From NCBI GenBank assembly GCA_036971615.1, contig JAYKKR010000014.1, forward strand, positions 186,001 to 250,000: a DNA stretch of 64,000 nucleotides, given 5' to 3'. A model generated the notes under the pieces. The model was given only the letters and a program-made list of their open reading frames with translations. It was not told where the DNA came from and made no database searches. The DNA comes from Amyloporia xantha. Taxonomy: Eukaryota; Basidiomycota; Agaricomycetes; Polyporales; Adustoporiaceae. This document shows positions 44,830-56,763 of the stretch, piece after piece. The position numbers and the translations under genes were made by a program. Numbering within the stretch: the stretch's first letter is position 1; the number at the start of each line of letters is the position of its first letter.

Positions 44830-47800
44830 CTACCCCCTCAGCATCCACCTGTCGCCCTTCCTGCGCTCCCGCCCGACACCCCCAAAGCCCTCGCGCACAA
44901 CGAGCCACAAGCCCGTACACGACACGACATCTTTGATCTCCTCCGCCGTCAGCATCAGCCCACCCGCCCTCGCCGCCTCCTCCTTCGCGCTCTCCTTCCC
45001 GCCCGCGCTCCAGAACTTCCCCGACTTCCCGCTCCCGCTCGGGTTGCTCTCCGGCTGCGGTGCCGGCGCGGGGCGCGCGATGCCCGCCGGCGTGACGATG
45101 CGCTTCCTCAGCGCGACACGCTCGATCTCCACGTCCGGCAGCGGGAACGGCACCTTGAGCAGCGCGACGACCTTGGGGTGGTGCGGCGTCGGCACGACCG
45201 CCGCGACCTTCACGCGGATGCTCTGCGGCGGGTGCTGTGGCGACAGCGGCGAGCTCGAATGCTGCGGCAAGCGGGAGGGGGACGGCGCGTGCACGCGCCG
45301 CACGACGAGCGTACACGTCCACGGCGTCTCCGAGTCCTCCGGATCCGAATCGTCGCCGTCGTCGCGATCGTGCTCCCTATGCCTCGCGCCGTCGTGCGAG
45401 TCAGTGCTCACACTCGGTGCAGGCCCAGGCGATATCGAGCGGGCCGAGTCCATCGAGCGACGGCCAGCGGCGACGCTCGTGCCCGGCGAAAGGGTGCGCT
45501 GCTTCTGCGCCTGCGAATGCCGTGCGGGCGACTGCGCGGGTGGATGTTGCAGAGACGCCGTCGACGGGGTCGCAGACGAGCCAGCGATACTGTGCCTATT
45601 AAGCCTCCGGCTGCCCTCCCTCCGCACGCCTTGCGAGCCGTCCCGCCCGCGCCCCCGCTTCTGCGTCGGCTTCCCGCGACTCCACTCAATCCGCACCTCG
45701 ACCAGGCTCTCCAGCGTGCCCGGCGTGGGCGAATTCCGCGTCTCGTGGAACTTGTCCTTCACTCCGCTGAACACGCTCTCTGGCTCGCCCTTGAGCCATT
45801 TCCGCACGACCCAGACGTACTTCGTCGGGCGTCCGCGAGGAGGCACGGTCGGCGAACGCAGCGAGGGCTGGATGCCGAGAACGGGTGGCTGTAATGGCGG
45901 TTCGGGTCGCTCGATTAACGAGGGGCCGTGGGCGGAAAGGAGTGAGGTGCGCTTCGAGCGCGTCGAGTCTGCCGACGTGACGATTGTCGCTGGAGGCATG
46001 ATCGCCTGCGCAAGTGGAAGAGGTGAAGGCGGAGGCGTCCCTACTTCACCATCTTTCCGCTTGAATAGCCTTCCGAAAACCTTGCGTGCGCCGGTCCGCC
46101 CGCCGGATGAGCTAGGAGTCATAGAAGGTGTCGCAGTAGCTGTCGGCGTCATTGGCGGGGGACCATGATCATGAGTCTGTTCTGAAGTGTTAAGAGAGAT
46201 CGCAGAAGACGTCGGTGTATGCAGTGCCTCCTGTGAGAGTCCCTGACCATAATCCACACTCGTCCTCCTGCCCGCCTCATCGGGACCACCGGCACCCCAG
46301 ACCTCAACCGGTTCAAGCAGCGCAAGGCCGATAACTTCCAGTCCGCGCTTCATAAACTTGGCGACCTTGGCATCGGTGCCCGCGTCGACAATCACATTCT
46401 GCATCACATTATGCGCCTGCAGGTTGTAGAGCGGGATAATCATCCGCCGTCCCGAGGACGTCGTCGACGATGACCCGACGGTGGAAATCGACCCTGCAGA
46501 TGAATAGCTCGAGAATAAAGACGCATCTGAGCGGTTGGAAGCCGTCCGCGTGAGGGACACCTGTGACGTCTGGAAGTCATTTCCCCCCTCTGCAGGAGAG
46601 TCCATGGACTGGCGGCTGCTCGGCCGCTCCTTCGTACTTGGCGGGACAAGTTGCACTTGCAAATTGAGCGGATGGTTAGATTTCGACGGAGGGGGGCGTA
46701 CGACGATGAAGGACTAGAGTTGTTCTTAGATTAGCATCACGTGTGTAGAAGGCCCGTTCGATCGAAATTAAGAATATCATACTCGTCACCTTAGTGGCAG
46801 CGAGGCAGCACGATAAGATCGCAATCTCCAGGCACGACATCGCCCTGCAGTGGCGATTGCAAAACACAAAAATTAAGCCAATGGAGCCCGAGGTGCCATA
46901 TTCGCGCCACCCGAGTTCACACGGACAATTACATCTCGGCTCCGCAACCTCACCACTCCCAGGCTCAGCTTCTCGTTCCTGCTTCCGTGGAAGCAGGAAC
47001 AAGCTTATACTGTGCCGCAGATTGTGTGAATGCGCAGCACGCCTGCTCCTCGCACTGCGCAGCGGTGCAGAGTCCACATTCCGACGTCGCCCACGAAAGC
47101 GCACGACTACGGGCGGGGACGCCACGACAGCGCAGGCGTGACACAGGCGCTCAGGCGACCGACGAGGTCACGCCCAAAATAGTGACATCAAGAGTCTGCG
47201 GCTGATGATCGTGCGCCCAACAAAGTTAGATGGCTGTCTGCCACTTTAGGCTGCAGCTTATGCCGAATGCGGGCATACTCCTTAACGTGACAGATTATCA
47301 GATCGCGCGCGGAGCAACAAGGAGGCTGCATGAGTCCGACACTGGCTCGGAGAGATGCATGGCTACGCTAGCCGTACACATCGAATAGACGTGGCCGTGT
47401 GCGAGCGGCAGCCGGGAATGCATGCGGGGTGGGAAAAGAGTGCGTCTCCATCTGCGGCGTTAGTCGCTGCGTCTCGCTCACAGCAACGCCACCGACACAG
47501 GTCAGTCGCCGTATGTGGTGCCAAAAGTAGCGGATTGCACCCGGATCGGCGCACGGTGGGTGCACGAGACTGCAGCGAATTCAAGACCGGCACTCGCCAA
47601 GACCGGCACTGGCTGTGCCTCGGAGGGTGCAATTGGGTCGTTTCGAGGTCAGGCAAGACCCGCCTAATTGTGACTCGACTTGTCGAGCTTGGAGTTACCA
47701 CAGATAATGCACCGACCTCGCCAGCCGCCCGATAAAGCATGGACGGCAAGGAATTTGGCGCACCCGTGTTCAAGTACTCCACCCAAGGAAAGTCCCAGCC

Positions 47801-48223
47801 AACATGAAGCATACCATCCAGAATGGTCGAAAACGCAAGGGGCCTAGACCACAGCATTCTCTGAGACACGTCCCCGCACTGAGGCCGTGGTCCTTGGCAG
47901 TCCGTGTCAGCAGCTCGGCACCAAGCCGCCACCGAGTCGTCACCTTCCCTTGACGACTCGCCTGACAAGACGTAGCCGAGCGAGCTCAAACAACAGCTCG
48001 GCAGAATAACCAGTAACAGCGAACATGAAAGTAGAGTATTCACCTCGTTAGTCCTTTCCTTCTTCTTCTTCACCGCCTGCTCCTCTGCGACAGGCATGAC
48101 GCTTGGCGGCGGTTGTTGCGGCTGCACTTCTCTCGCGACCTCAAGCGTGGGCGTCGACGAAGGCTTGTCTGAGCTGAACGGCTGGAGGGTGGAGGGCAGG
48201 AAAGAGGATAGCGACTGGAGCAT
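44830..48223 (-). CDS. Conserved fungal protein, function unknown
   Basis: Exon 1 (48223-48044) reads MLQSLSSFLPSTLQPF...KKKKERTNE; exon 2 (46713-44830) reads SFIVVRPPPSKSNHPLNLQV to WMLRG. Both junctions are consensus (GAG|GTGAAT; CTCTAG|TCC, branch-like GCTAAT) and in phase, giving 687 residues. I recall the RPPPSKSNHPLNLQVQLVPP block and IIPLYNLQAHNVMQN (after a Ser-rich stretch) from other Agaricomycete proteins of unknown role. A folded N-terminal domain holds DAGTDAKVAKFMKRGLEVIG. The centre is disordered; a C-terminal portion has PTKYVWVVRKWLKGEPESVF, VEVRIEWSRGKP and TCTLVVRRV strands. The intron is 1,330 nt against 50-65 nt elsewhere. A 474-codon plus-strand frame over exon 2 is a shadow. 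Confidence 0.7.
46975..47000. repeat. Perfect 12-bp hairpin in the long intron
   Basis: GTTCCTGCTTCC, a 2-base gap, then GGAAGCAGGAAC. The palindrome lies in the long intron of the gene above and could form a cruciform or RNA hairpin. Confidence 0.7.
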
Positions 48224-50748
48224 GGCCGTGTTGTTGATATACGGAGAGGAAGGAGCTCGGAAAGGACATTGATCAGGTAAATAACAGATTCGACCAGGCG
48301 CCGGACGCAGGGGGCGTCATCAGCCGAATCGGGGAAGCTTTCCCACGAGTGTAAGTCTCCCCGGGTCCGTCGGCACGTGTCGATCTCATCTGCACCCGTA
48401 GTCCGCAGTGATTTCCCTTAAGCTTGTCTCCTCCGCGCCCCCTTCATGCCGCAGCGATCCGCAAGCTATCCGCCGCATCAGCTTCAGGCAGACGGGCACA
48501 GCGCTGGTATCTGTCGCACAATTTCTTCGAGTTTTAGACATTCAACACCCCTCTCCTTCAGTGCTGAGCATAGCACGGCCCGTGCTGACGCGGTGCTCCT
48601 GCCAATTGCTTGCTCATCCGCACTTCTCGGAGCCAGGGAGCGCGGGTTGACTCATCCGAATTATGAGAGGATGGAGGCGGGGGACGAGGAGGAGGTTATC
48701 ACATGCCGGCGCACGCAGATGACACAGGATGCTATCTAGATTTCCGCGCATGCTCTATTTGTCCGGCGACTTGGCGATCTGATACTCTCGTCGCAATCGT
48801 GGCCGAAGCAGCATCTGCACAGCGTACAATATTGGACACCGGTTACGTCGCTGCGGTAAACGTTCAACGGGCCTGCTCTGACGGGCGTGACCGAGCTCAC
48901 AGGCAGCTGTCGGGTGCCATGGGTACAATAAGGTGTCTCACACTTCGGACTCCCGGTGGGAGCGCCCACTTCCTAATTGTATTCTTCGTCTCACTCCTGA
49001 CCAAGGGTAAATCCACCGCCGCCGAATCGACAAACATAAGCTGAATTGTCTAGTGCTAGAACCACGGCCTGCTCTACTCATTAGCCCCTTCCTACATTTC
49101 CGAGGTGCCCTCGTATCCTGCCCAGTGCCGATTTCGCCGACAGGCCGCCTCGTTGTCTCCGCCCATGCAACCCGCAAACAATTAAGTGGCATCCGGGCAT
49201 TCATCCGGGCAGCTCCTATGGCTCAGAGACCTCGATCGACTCAAGCCTCGAACCCGCCATCACGTATCACGATCTGCTTCGAGATGGCATCGGTGCACCG
49301 CTTTCTCTCTGACTCGATGCCGCTGCCAGTATACTAGTTGCCTGCATACGTACCCCTCGCCGGGGGCTGCCGCCTCGCCACGCAGGCAGGCAGGTTTGTG
49401 AGACCGAGCGTAACACATCGTGTACAGAAATGCGGCTGCCGTATCATCGTTTCGGGACATGGACACTCATTCCCCAGACCGGTCGCATCGGTCACGCCGC
49501 TCAGGCTACCGGCCTGTGACCGACACTCGATCAGCAGTACGTAACCCGAACGGCGCTGCACAGGCTGGAGACGCACTCGGCTTCTGGAATTGACTCCCCA
49601 TATGTGTTCGCGGCTAGCATTTGGACACACCGTAGGGATATCGTGATGAGCACGTCGCGGGTGCACGGAATTCGCGCTGCGCGCCGGTGCGGACAGGGGT
49701 GCGTCGTTTTCGCTTGCGGCGTCGCAATTGTTCGTCGAGACGTGTCGTAGTCGTCTCAGCGCAGAGTTCCGTAGGTGAAACATAAGTGAGAGAACCGAAT
49801 GTAAGCACATACAGCCTAGTGTCAACCACGACCCGTCGGTGTGTCATCGGCTGCCTCCACTTGACTGAACGCAACATACACAAAACAATATTATAGCGGT
49901 TGGAAGACCGTCGTGTCTACGAACGTGTCCTCTGCGCGACGTTCGTCAAAGTCTTGCATACTTCTTCGTTTGTTCATCACTAATGTCCATCCTCCTTAGC
50001 AGTGGCTTCACTCTCCCTCCGGGTAGTAACGCCGCACATCAGCCGTAAGCGCTGCGGTACGACGCACCAAGCTCGACTGCGTAGGGCTACGTATTGATGC
50101 TAAAGGACCATTAGACATAGCGCAGATAGCTCTATTCCCTCACTGTGCTGCGGCGATTAGCCTGTGCGCAGCAATGTACCTTTCATGTGCTGCTTTGGAT
50201 GCAATTGTTTCCACTGGCATACACGTGTGAAGTTCCACCTCCTGATCATGTTTGCAGGCAGTGCCAGACAACGTCGGTGCTCCCTCCTGCACATCGGATC
50301 TTCATCTCAGCGTACGGCGTCTGCTAATGCTTGTCTATGGCGACTCCGGTGGTTTAGGTCGGATGGATATGGTAAGAATCACGTACCTTCTGCCAGGGCC
50401 GTTTTCTTGTTTATGCGTTTTCGCAGCTTGACTCGGGGAGTGTGATCAAGCTTAATAGAAATAACATCGCATGACAGGGTGCTCCGGGACCAAACAAGTA
50501 CTGCCAAGGAGGTGCTCGTATACTACGCGCTATCTACCAAACTACATTCATGAAGATGCTCTTTAAATGATTGGCCGTCCTGCTCTTACTCTCCATTTAT
50601 GGGTGCTTCAAAATATTTGGGAGGAGGGGAGACAAGAAGACGCCGAGATTTCATAAGTGGCGTGTAGGCGCCCGCGGTCTACGATAGACTTCAGATTGCA
50701 TCGATCAGGCAGGCTCGCGCGCGCAACTGATATTGCTCGCGTACCACC
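48224..50748. other. 2.5-kb intergenic region, no supported gene
   Basis: Upstream of the minus-strand gene and of the BTB gene at 50749. Several 60-160-codon frames exist on both strands, but none shows a domain, a signal peptide or consistent splice sites. No terminal repeats were found. Confidence 0.4.
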
Positions 50749-51779
50749 ATGACCCATACAACGCAGCCATCCATGTCCCCGGTGTCCAACTCTGTGGATA
50801 ACGGTGCTGACATGCACTTGCAAGACGAAGGAAACGTGGAGCTCATCCGCGACAAGGAGTTTTGGTTCGACGATGGAAGTGTCGTACTTGTTGTGGGGCA
50901 GGAGGGGTTTCGGGTTCATAAGTCCATCCTGGCCCGGGAGTCAGACGTTTTTCGCGACCTCTTCATGGTTCCCCAGCCATGCACGCCGAGCGCAGAAGTG
51001 GCTGAGCACTGCCCGACGGTCCGTTTGCACGATAATCCGACCGACGTGCGGCACCTCCTGCGCACTCTCTATAATGGCAAAGAGTACGTAATCTGCAGCC
51101 GCTTTATTCTCTCGAATCGTTGAAATGACATATCTACTCCTCCAGGTACTTCACAGCCGTGCACGAACCCAGGCCATTCTCGGTCGTGGCGGCCCTCGTG
51201 CGTCTCGGTCACAAGTATCAGATGGAACAACTCCGCGATGCCGCTGTGGCACATATGCGGACATGTTTCACGGACGATTTCACTGAATGGTTGAAACTTT
51301 TGCACCATGGACACAGCTCAGCTATGTCTTGCGAACCGATTGATGCTATCACAGTTGTCAATCTTGCGCACCTGGTCGACGACCCCTCCATGCTGCCTGT
51401 CGCACTGTATTTGTGCTGTCAGCTCAGCACTCTTACTCTCATACAAGGTGTTCGGCGGAGCGATGGTTCCACTGAGCGCCTTAGGGAAGAAGACTTGGTG
51501 CGCTGCATCGATGCCAGACCAACGCTGACCGCCTTCTATACGAAATTCATGTCTCAAGTCACTGACCCTAAAATCGATAAAATATGTATCCTAGCGAAGC
51601 CTGAGGGGTGCCTGGGAGACGTGTCGAGTCGATACAGAGACCGGACCTTGCAGGAGTATCCGGAGCTGATGAGACTGATAGGCTGTGATCCCCTACTAGC
51701 TATGGTACATTTCGATATGCTCGAAGATGACACTCCAACTCGAATGCGACTGTGCTCACAATGTGATGCAGCCTTGTAG
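50749..51779 (+). CDS. BTB/POZ-domain protein
   Basis: Exons 50749-51083 and 51146-51779 (62-nt intron, GTACGT...CAG) give 322 residues. BTB fold: KEFWFDDGSVVLVVGQEGFR, VHKSILARESDVFRDLF, DVRHLLRTLYNGKEYF. It is followed by LVRLGHKYQMEQLRDAAV and SMLPVALYLCCQL. The product ends at CSQCDAAL, right after the CxxC, lacking the ~30-residue tail of its neighbour, so the C terminus may be truncated. Met at 50773 (MSPVSNSV) aligns with the start of the next gene and is an alternative start. It belongs with the 52357 gene to an FWFDDG subgroup and is about 580 bp upstream of it in the same orientation. Confidence 0.85.
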
Positions 51780-52356
51780 CCTAGACTTTTTAAAGAGTAG
51801 AAAGCGATGTGGAGTAGCTTGCCGATGGTGTTCGGGTTGACGATACCTGGATGGGTGAGCATTAATTTGCCCTTCGAATGAATTAGTGCTGAACTGCCAA
51901 CCGAAGGCACGTAACCCATAGCACTGGCAGTGTGTATGATATATGTTATTTCTACACGTTTTGGACATACTTGCTATGATTCACTTGGCCTTTGGTTTCC
52001 TACATGTAGATACTTCCTACGATTTTTGTTTCAAGTCTAGTACTGTCCTGGTCATTTGGAGTTTTCCGGGACAGTATCTTCAGACCGGTCACGTCTGAGG
52101 CATGCATGAGACTTATGATAGTTATAACCCAAAAATAATCATTACAACAATCAAACGGATCGCTCGGAGTAGATACTAGACTACAGGATGCCACAGCGCC
52201 ACTATCCTATCCTAGGGCCTAGGCCTGCGTGTGTGTGGTTTTGTATACTGTGTACGTGTACTCCTAATCGATATCGGTGAGCATGCGGCTTTCACCTCAA
52301 GTTACACTCTAAGTTGTCACCTTTTCCAAATTTCGCCTCCACCAGACATTCAAAGC
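51780..52356. other. Spacer between tandem BTB genes
   Basis: 3' and 5' flanks of the two BTB genes. No further gene. Confidence 0.4.
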
Positions 52357-53439
52357 ATGTCCCCATTACCAGATGCTGGTGGCCAGACCATCAATACCCA
52401 CGAGGGACTGGGAGATAAGGGGGCCGCTGCATCAGTGAGCCTAGGGGAGTTTACCGGGACTAAAGACGAGGAATTCTGGTTTGACGATGGGAACATCATC
52501 CTCGCCGTAGGCGAATATGCATTCCGAGTCCACAAATCTGTCCTCGCGCGGAGCTCAGAAATCTTTCGTGACATGTTCACGATTCCCCAGCCGAGTACAG
52601 ACGTGGAGATCGTCCAGGACTGCTCGGTGGTACATCTGACTGATCACCCGACGGACGTGCGCCATCTCCTGCGTGCTCTGTATAACCCGACACAGTACGC
52701 TTCTCGCTTCTCGCTCGATTCGAGCGACCTCTTTACGACTACCTCTGCCAGGTTCTTCACAATGAAGCCCGAGCCGCTGCCGTTCTCGAGCGTGGCGCCT
52801 CTCGCCCGCCTCGGCCACAAATATGAGATAGAGGGTCTCCGCAAGACTGCCGTGGGGTACATGCGGTCGTGTTTTACAGATAAATTCGCGGAGTGGGTGG
52901 AAGTCCAACGAGAGTCGCGCAGCTCAGTCATGTTCTTTGAGCCAACCGATGCTATCGCGGCGGTCAATCTGGCACGTCAGATTGATGAACCTTCCATGCT
53001 TCCCGTCGCCCTGTACCTATGCTGCCAGCTCAATACCCTCGATCTTATGCGAGGCATTCAGCGGAGCGACGGAGTCATTGAACGCCTCAGCGAAGAAGAC
53101 TTGGGACGCTGCATCCATGCGTGCGTAAAGCTGGTGTCTTTCCGCACTACCCTCGAAGGGCGGATCTGTCAGCCCGACGTTAGCCAATCTTGCAGATCCA
53201 TTGACGCGTGCAAGAAACGTTTCTCGGCGGTGGAGATCTTGCCAGGCTATAAGACACTGGGCAGCAGAACGAAGGCTGACATCCTCGAATCGAGGACATA
53301 TTTCGAGGTGTCGTATTATGGGGTACCGGCACTCTGTCCACAATGCAAAGCACTCGTCAGGTCTAGGTCTTACAAAGAGCGCGAAGAAATTTGGCGCGAT
53401 TTGTCGACGGTTTTTGAACTCCCGGTGCCTGTGCCATGA
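52357..53439 (+). CDS. BTB/POZ-domain protein
   Basis: Exons 52357-52694 and 52752-53439 give 341 residues. The intron of 57 nt (GTACGC...CAG) is in frame, so unspliced reading stays open. Start MSPLPDAGGQ is chosen because it aligns with the upstream paralogue. BTB fold: EEFWFDDGNIILAVGEYAFR, VHKSVLARSSEIFRDMF, DVRHLLRALYNPTQFF. Then LARLGHKYEIEGLRKTAV, SMLPVALYLCCQL, and the tail LCPQCKALVRSRSYKEREEI with CxxC intact. A tandem paralogue of the gene at 50749; the two may be functionally redundant or have diverged in target. Confidence 0.87.
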   Translation: MSPLPDAGGQTINTHEGLGDKGAAASVSLGEFTGTKDEEFWFDDGNIILAVGEYAFRVHKSVLARSSEIFRDMFTIPQPSTDVEIVQDCSVVHLTDHPTDVRHLLRALYNPTQYASRFSLDSSDLFTTTSARFFTMKPEPLPFSSVAPLARLGHKYEIEGLRKTAVGYMRSCFTDKFAEWVEVQRESRSSVMFFEPTDAIAAVNLARQIDEPSMLPVALYLCCQLNTLDLMRGIQRSDGVIERLSEEDLGRCIHACVKLVSFRTTLEGRICQPDVSQSCRSIDACKKRFSAVEILPGYKTLGSRTKADILESRTYFEVSYYGVPALCPQCKALVRSRSYKEREEIWRDLSTVFELPVPVP

Positions 53440-53883
53440 GTAAGGAATTCAACTACTTCTGTGTAGAAAATAGCCCGCAAGACTGAATGTCATATAACTA
53501 AAGATTAGTTTCGTCCATGTGCTTTGATAGAATATCTGTGCTCTGGTTTCTCCTGTCTTGCGATTTGGCTCGTGATCTCTACGCCGATTATGGAACTTTG
53601 AGTGTTCGTGAGCTGGTTTACATCAGTAGTGCCAGAAGGTTCTACCCAAGTTCTAGCGGTGGACCAGGTCACCAATCTGGTCAGTGGCCAGCACCATATA
53701 TGGACAGCCCCGACGTTTCTGGAAGCCTCTCCACCTGCGGGGCCATGATGTCCTCGAAATGCCCCGAACACCCACAGGGCCCTATATAGTCCTTTATCTC
53801 ATCGTCTGCTCCCTCAGATAATCGCACACCACTGCACGAAATACCACTCACCTTGTCACTACCAATCCCAGGCTTTACCACCC
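53440..53883. other. Upstream region of BAG-protein gene
   Basis: No gene. Promoter of the next gene: TATATAG at about 53783 and CT-rich sequence before the start at 53884. Confidence 0.4.
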
Positions 53884-56491
53884 ATGTTCGGCTACAACCC
53901 TTACGGCGGCTACTCATCTAACCCATACGCCTACGCGCGCTACACACCCGAGCAAGAATACCTTCGTGCACTCGCCGACGAGCGCGCTGCCCGCGAGCAA
54001 TACCTCGCCGCCCGCCGCACTCAGGAGGAGGCCCGTGAGCGCGCCGCCCGTGCCCGCCTCGCCCGCCAGGCGTACGCACCACACAATTCATACCACTTTG
54101 ACGACGATTACGACACTTACGAAGACCATGATGCCTACGACGGTGGGTACGGCGCCGCGCCCACGGCTCGCCAGAGGAGAGCGATGGAGGAGCTCAGGCG
54201 AAGAGACCAGCTCGAGAGGGAGAAGGAGCGGATCAGGTTGGAGGAGGAGAGGAGGAAGCTGGAGGATGAGAGGCGGATGGACGAGGAGCGCGTGAGGCGG
54301 CTGTTGGCGGAGGAGCAGAGGCGGAGGGAGGAGGAGGACCTTCGTCGACGGCGGGCTAGCCAATTCGACCCTTTCCTCCGTAGCTTTGGGTGGATGCCCG
54401 AAGAGGATGAGCTGGTGAGTGGAATATAATTCCCTGCCAGTGCACGCGCAGACGCTTACACGACCTGGGCAGGGCACACGGATGGGCAGGACACCGCTCC
54501 GCGCACAAACCATCGCACCTAACAATCGCCGCCAGATGCCCTCGAAGAGCCCACGCACGCAGCAGTACCCGCAGACACATTTAAGCGCACCGTTCGGTGC
54601 CTCACGATCATCATCCATGCCCGCGCGAGGCGTTGCACAACCACCCAGCCCCGTATCCGCAAAGCCGGGCACCTCGCCCCGCCAGACTATCCCCATCCGC
54701 ACGCCCTCTCCCAAGACCAAAGCGACACCTACCTCGCCCAAAGCCCCTTCGCATCGTCCGTCAGAGCGCATCCAGCAGGAGAAACCACCCCAGCCCAAAA
54801 TCGACGCCACGCCCGAGCAGCACGACGCGGCGCGCAAGATCCAAGAGGTCTACCGCGCACACGCCGCGCGCGCCCAGGCCCTCCGCACCATCACAGGCCT
54901 TCGCGAACGCTTCGACAGGCTCCGCGCCGACTTCCGCTTCCCCGCTGCGCTCGACTTCGTCTTGCCCGGCGGGGGGCACATCTCCGTCCCTGCGGACGCC
55001 TTACGCCTCGACCGCACCGCCCAGCGGGCAGAAGCCGATGCAGACCTGAGCATCCACGGGAGCATCGAGCCGGCGCGTCCCGAGCTCGCGTACACGTCTG
55101 CAAATGCACCGCTGCACGGGTATCTCGAGGAGCTGAGCCGGCTGCTGAGCGCGCTGGACGCAGTGGAGAGCCATGGGGAGGCGGAGATCAGGGAGAAGAG
55201 GAAGGCGCTTGCGAGGGAGGTGGAGGGTGAGGCTGAGAGGGTGGAGAGGTGTGTGAAGGCAGCTTGGGGCACCAGGCACGAGACGAGCGAGGGTGTACCT
55301 GCGGCGCCAGAAAGCCAAGCAGAGGAGCCAGCATCCGAGTCTCGATCAGTCATTGCAGAGCAACAAGACAAGCTAGAACAAGCCGATGTACTCTCGCCTC
55401 AGTCTACGTCGCTCGCAGAAGGCGAGGGGATGGAGGTCGAACCGTCGCTGCCACCGACACCGGAGTCCAATGCCGGAGGGCCCGGGCCGTCCGACGACGC
55501 GTACGTCACGGTCATGGACGTTCCAGTCACAGTCACGGTCGACACGCCTCTGTCGCAAGACGCACAGGAAGATGCAAGCGAGGAATCTATGCAGGTAGAA
55601 TCTACGGAACCTGCGGCTACCACCTTGGAAGACCAGGTGGCAGAGCCAGAGAGCCCGCCGACGCCGGAGGTCAACATTGAGGACGTTCTCCCGTTGGAGC
55701 GTGTTGCGGAACCAAGTGACGCTGTGCCGACACCGACTATAGAGGAGGCCCCGTCCACGCCAGAAGTGGAGATTACAGATGAGCCGGAAGACGCGGAGAC
55801 GCAGGCAGAGGAGTCTATCGCGGAACCCATGCTTGCAGCCAATGTGCCCTTGCCTGCAGAGGAAGTATACTCGGCGCCAACTCCAGAAGTCGACATTCAG
55901 GATGAATCAAATGACGCGGCGTCCATCGCAGATGACAAACCCACCCAGAATTCGGGTCCTGAAGACGATGGCACTCACGAACCTGAGCGTCACATAGAAT
56001 CAGCCCCGCCTACCCCACCACAATCCGACAACGTTCACCTGCACCCAGCGCTCTCTGGATTCGTCGACACCGTGTACGCTACTTCGCCTCCTCCAGCATC
56101 TCTGCATGCTGGACAGGCGCCAGATCCGTCTACTAGAGGGTCGCCCAAGAACGGAGTGTCAGAACCAAACGCCATCGAAGAACCAGAAGGCGAGGAGAGG
56201 AGAGAAGACACCATGACGCCCACCCTGAGCCCAACGAAATTTGACGGCGACAGCGATGGTGAAGTCGATGGCCCGGGGACGCCTCCATTTGAGGCGCACG
56301 GTGTAGATGAGGTTGGAATGCGGTCACCTGTGATAATCGTGACGCCTGCTGATCAAGATGAAGACACTGCAGTGAATCCCGGTCAATATGAGCGAAAGAT
56401 ATCTCGTGGAGCAGAGATGATCCCTCGGAGGATGGATTCTGCTTTGGTGGACCGAGATTGGAGAGAAGTGCAGGAATTCGACATTTTCTGA
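53884..56491 (+). CDS. BAG-domain protein with IQ motif
   Basis: Exon 1 (53884-54414) and exon 2 (54473-56491) with a 58-nt GTGAGT...CAG intron give 849 residues. Order: Tyr/Gly-rich start (MFGYNPYGGYSSNPY); a long Arg/Glu coiled coil (about 20-165); FDPFLRSFGWMPEEDEL; a Pro/Ser-rich linker; an IQ-like motif AARKIQEVYRAHAARAQALR; a BAG-type three-helix region (LHGYLEELSRLLSALDAV to EAERVERCVKAAW); and a ~420-residue acidic disordered tail with repeated PPTPE and TPEV blocks. BAG domains bind the Hsp70 ATPase domain and speed nucleotide release; IQ motifs bind calmodulin-like proteins. IQ next to BAG resembles plant BAG and fungal BAG-IQ proteins. A cytosolic Hsp70 co-chaperone is inferred. 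Confidence 0.8.
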
Positions 56492-56763
56492 TTTCATCTG
56501 ACTTCGTCGGGCTTTTTGACATTATTTTCGTAGGACATCGCTTGCGTCGTGTACTAATGTTATCTCTGTGTATCAGTACTAAAACATCACAAATGTATAA
56601 ATCATTCTGCCGTCAATTAGAGGCAGCCTGATGCCTGCGAAAATTAGATGGACCTGAAATCGTCAGACACCTGCATACAGTACATGAGGCGGGGTATCAA
56701 GTGTCAGTTGGTCCGGACTCCATCCAATCACGGTTATACCAGATCCTATAAAGCAAAGCAAAA
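56492..56763. other. Convergent 3' spacer
   Basis: Between the BAG gene and the minus-strand SRPBCC gene. No gene. Confidence 0.4.

Noticed and set aside
44744..46168. 474-codon plus-strand frame
   Set aside because: Shadow of the conserved minus-strand exon, which has known-type motifs and matched splice sites.
47363..48043. Extension of the minus-strand frame beyond KKKKERTNE
   Set aside because: The frame runs on past a good donor but loses conserved character; treated as intron.
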